Of a stretch of 64,000 nt of DNA, positions 63,629 through 64,000 are shown piece by piece. The stretch lies in contig CAAFUR010000029.1 in assembly GCA_900766245.1 (NCBI GenBank), positions 66,870 to 130,869 on the forward strand, in the 5' to 3' direction. The notes under the pieces are model-generated. The model did not search any database. It worked only from the letters and a program-made list of their open reading frames with translations, and had not been told where the DNA came from. The stretch comes from Veillonellaceae bacterium (GTDB lineage Bacteria > Bacillota > Negativicutes > Veillonellales > Veillonellaceae). Each line of letters starts with the position of its first letter. Position 1 is the stretch's first letter. Position numbers and translations under genes: made by a program.

Positions 63629-63938
63629 GTTCCTGGCTGTGGATTTTATACGCCCTTTTAGGGCTTCAAAATCTTACGCCAGGAACTAAGCGATGCTCTA
63701 TGATTTATGCGTCGCTTCTTCTTTTTTACCTTTTACATTTTCCTTTTCCTGCTTTGTTCCTAGCTGTGGATTTTGTGCGCCCCTCTGGGGCTCCAAAATC
63801 TTACGCCAGGAACTAAGCGATGCTCTATGATTTATGCATCGCTTCTTCTTTTTATCTTTTTATATTTTCCTTTTCCTGCTTTGTTCCTGACTGTGGATTT
63901 TGTGCGCCCTTCGGGCTTCAAAATCTTACGCCAGGAAC
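63629..63938. repeat. Tandem array of structured repeats, 127-bp period
   Basis: Three copies of a 56-58-bp imperfect inverted repeat start at 63629, 63756 and 63883, exactly 127 bp apart. Each begins GTTCCT(G/A)(G/A)C and ends GCCAGGAAC, with inner pairs GATTTT/AAAATC and a variable GC tip. After copies 1 and 2 comes a second hairpin, AAGCGATGC with GCGTCGCTT (63688-63717) or GCATCGCTT (63815-63844), and then a C/T-rich run. No reading frame is kept between copies. A different element follows copy 3. Confidence 0.85.
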
Positions 63939-64000
63939 TCCCCGATTCACACACTTTCATGCGTCGCTATGCTCCTATGAAAGTGGTTCACTGGGGATCC
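63934..64000. repeat. Long imperfect hairpin at the right edge
   Basis: GGAACTCCCC...CACTTTCAT (63934 on) is matched by the inverse ATGAAAGTG...GGGGATCC ending at 64000, with mismatches between. It replaces the second hairpin after repeat copy 3 and keeps a GCGTCGC core in its loop. It may be cut by the window edge. Confidence 0.55.

Noticed and set aside
63629..63938. CRISPR array
   Set aside because: Only three copies with a 127-bp period; the sequences between the hairpins are themselves repeated rather than unique spacers, and no cas genes are visible.
63629..63938. Integron attC sites
   Set aside because: The ends are GTTCCT and AGGAAC, not the RYYYAAC/GTTRRRY core sites, and no integrase or cassette genes are seen.
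1..64000. tRNA or rRNA genes
   Set aside because: No cloverleaf or rRNA core sequence was recognised by reading; a covariance search such as tRNAscan-SE would be needed to exclude a tRNA fully.

Overview
The window reads as chromosome of a diderm, low-to-moderate GC Firmicute of the Negativicutes, most likely Veillonella or a close relative. Evidence: an IspH-ribosomal protein S1 fusion; the Firmicute-type priA-def-fmt-rsmB-rlmN-stp-pknB-rsgA-rpe cluster; a SAM-I (S-box) riboswitch before metK; gatCAB; and outer-membrane-type functions (ArnT-like and phosphoethanolamine-transferase-like lipid modification, pssA/psd, MacAB-like export). Genus placement is inference; there is no rRNA in the window.

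Layout. Almost every gene is on the minus strand, so operons read right to left. (1) 1-14.0 kb: one long operon from priA through def, fmt, a DUF116 gene, rsmB, rlmN, stp, pknB, rsgA, rpe, acpS and the NAD(P)HX repair gene, ending with a metallo-beta-lactamase lipoprotein and a partial flavodoxin-fold reductase. Many junctions are ATGA-type overlaps. (2) 14.2-17.5 kb: SAM-riboswitch-controlled metK, coaBC and a GNAT acetyltransferase. (3) 17.7-28.9 kb: coaD/rsmD, der-plsY-gpsA, and scpA-scpB-rluB-BaiN-like-cmk-plsC-ispH/rpsA, covering translation, lipid synthesis and chromosome condensation. (4) 29-41.3 kb: a lone plus-strand phosphoethanolamine transferase with its own promoter, a GT39 lipid glycosyltransferase, gatCAB, a MacAB-type exporter, and aroK-pfkA. 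(5) 41.4-49.6 kb: a compact type IV pilus/competence locus with two ATPases, platform protein, major pilin, peptidase-only prepilin peptidase, four pilin-like proteins and PilM/N/O-like proteins; no secretin is in the window. (6) 49.9-57.8 kb: envelope genes (SGNH acyltransferase, GT2, pssA, psd, WecG/TagA), a tautomerase and recG. (7) 57.8-60.7 kb: rpmB on the plus strand with a candidate small RNA diverging from it, then deoB and a Nudix hydrolase.

(8) 60.7-64.0 kb is accessory and clearly more AT-rich. It holds a decayed gene, a DUF262/DUF1524 (GmrSD-like) defence gene split by a frameshift exactly inside a TA dinucleotide tract, a small unknown ORF just upstream of it, and a 127-bp-period array of structured repeats with compensatory base changes. 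The most interesting signals are the possible phase-variable DUF262 gene, the structured repeat array at the right end, the candidate short RNA next to rpmB, and the DeoB with a low-complexity insertion.
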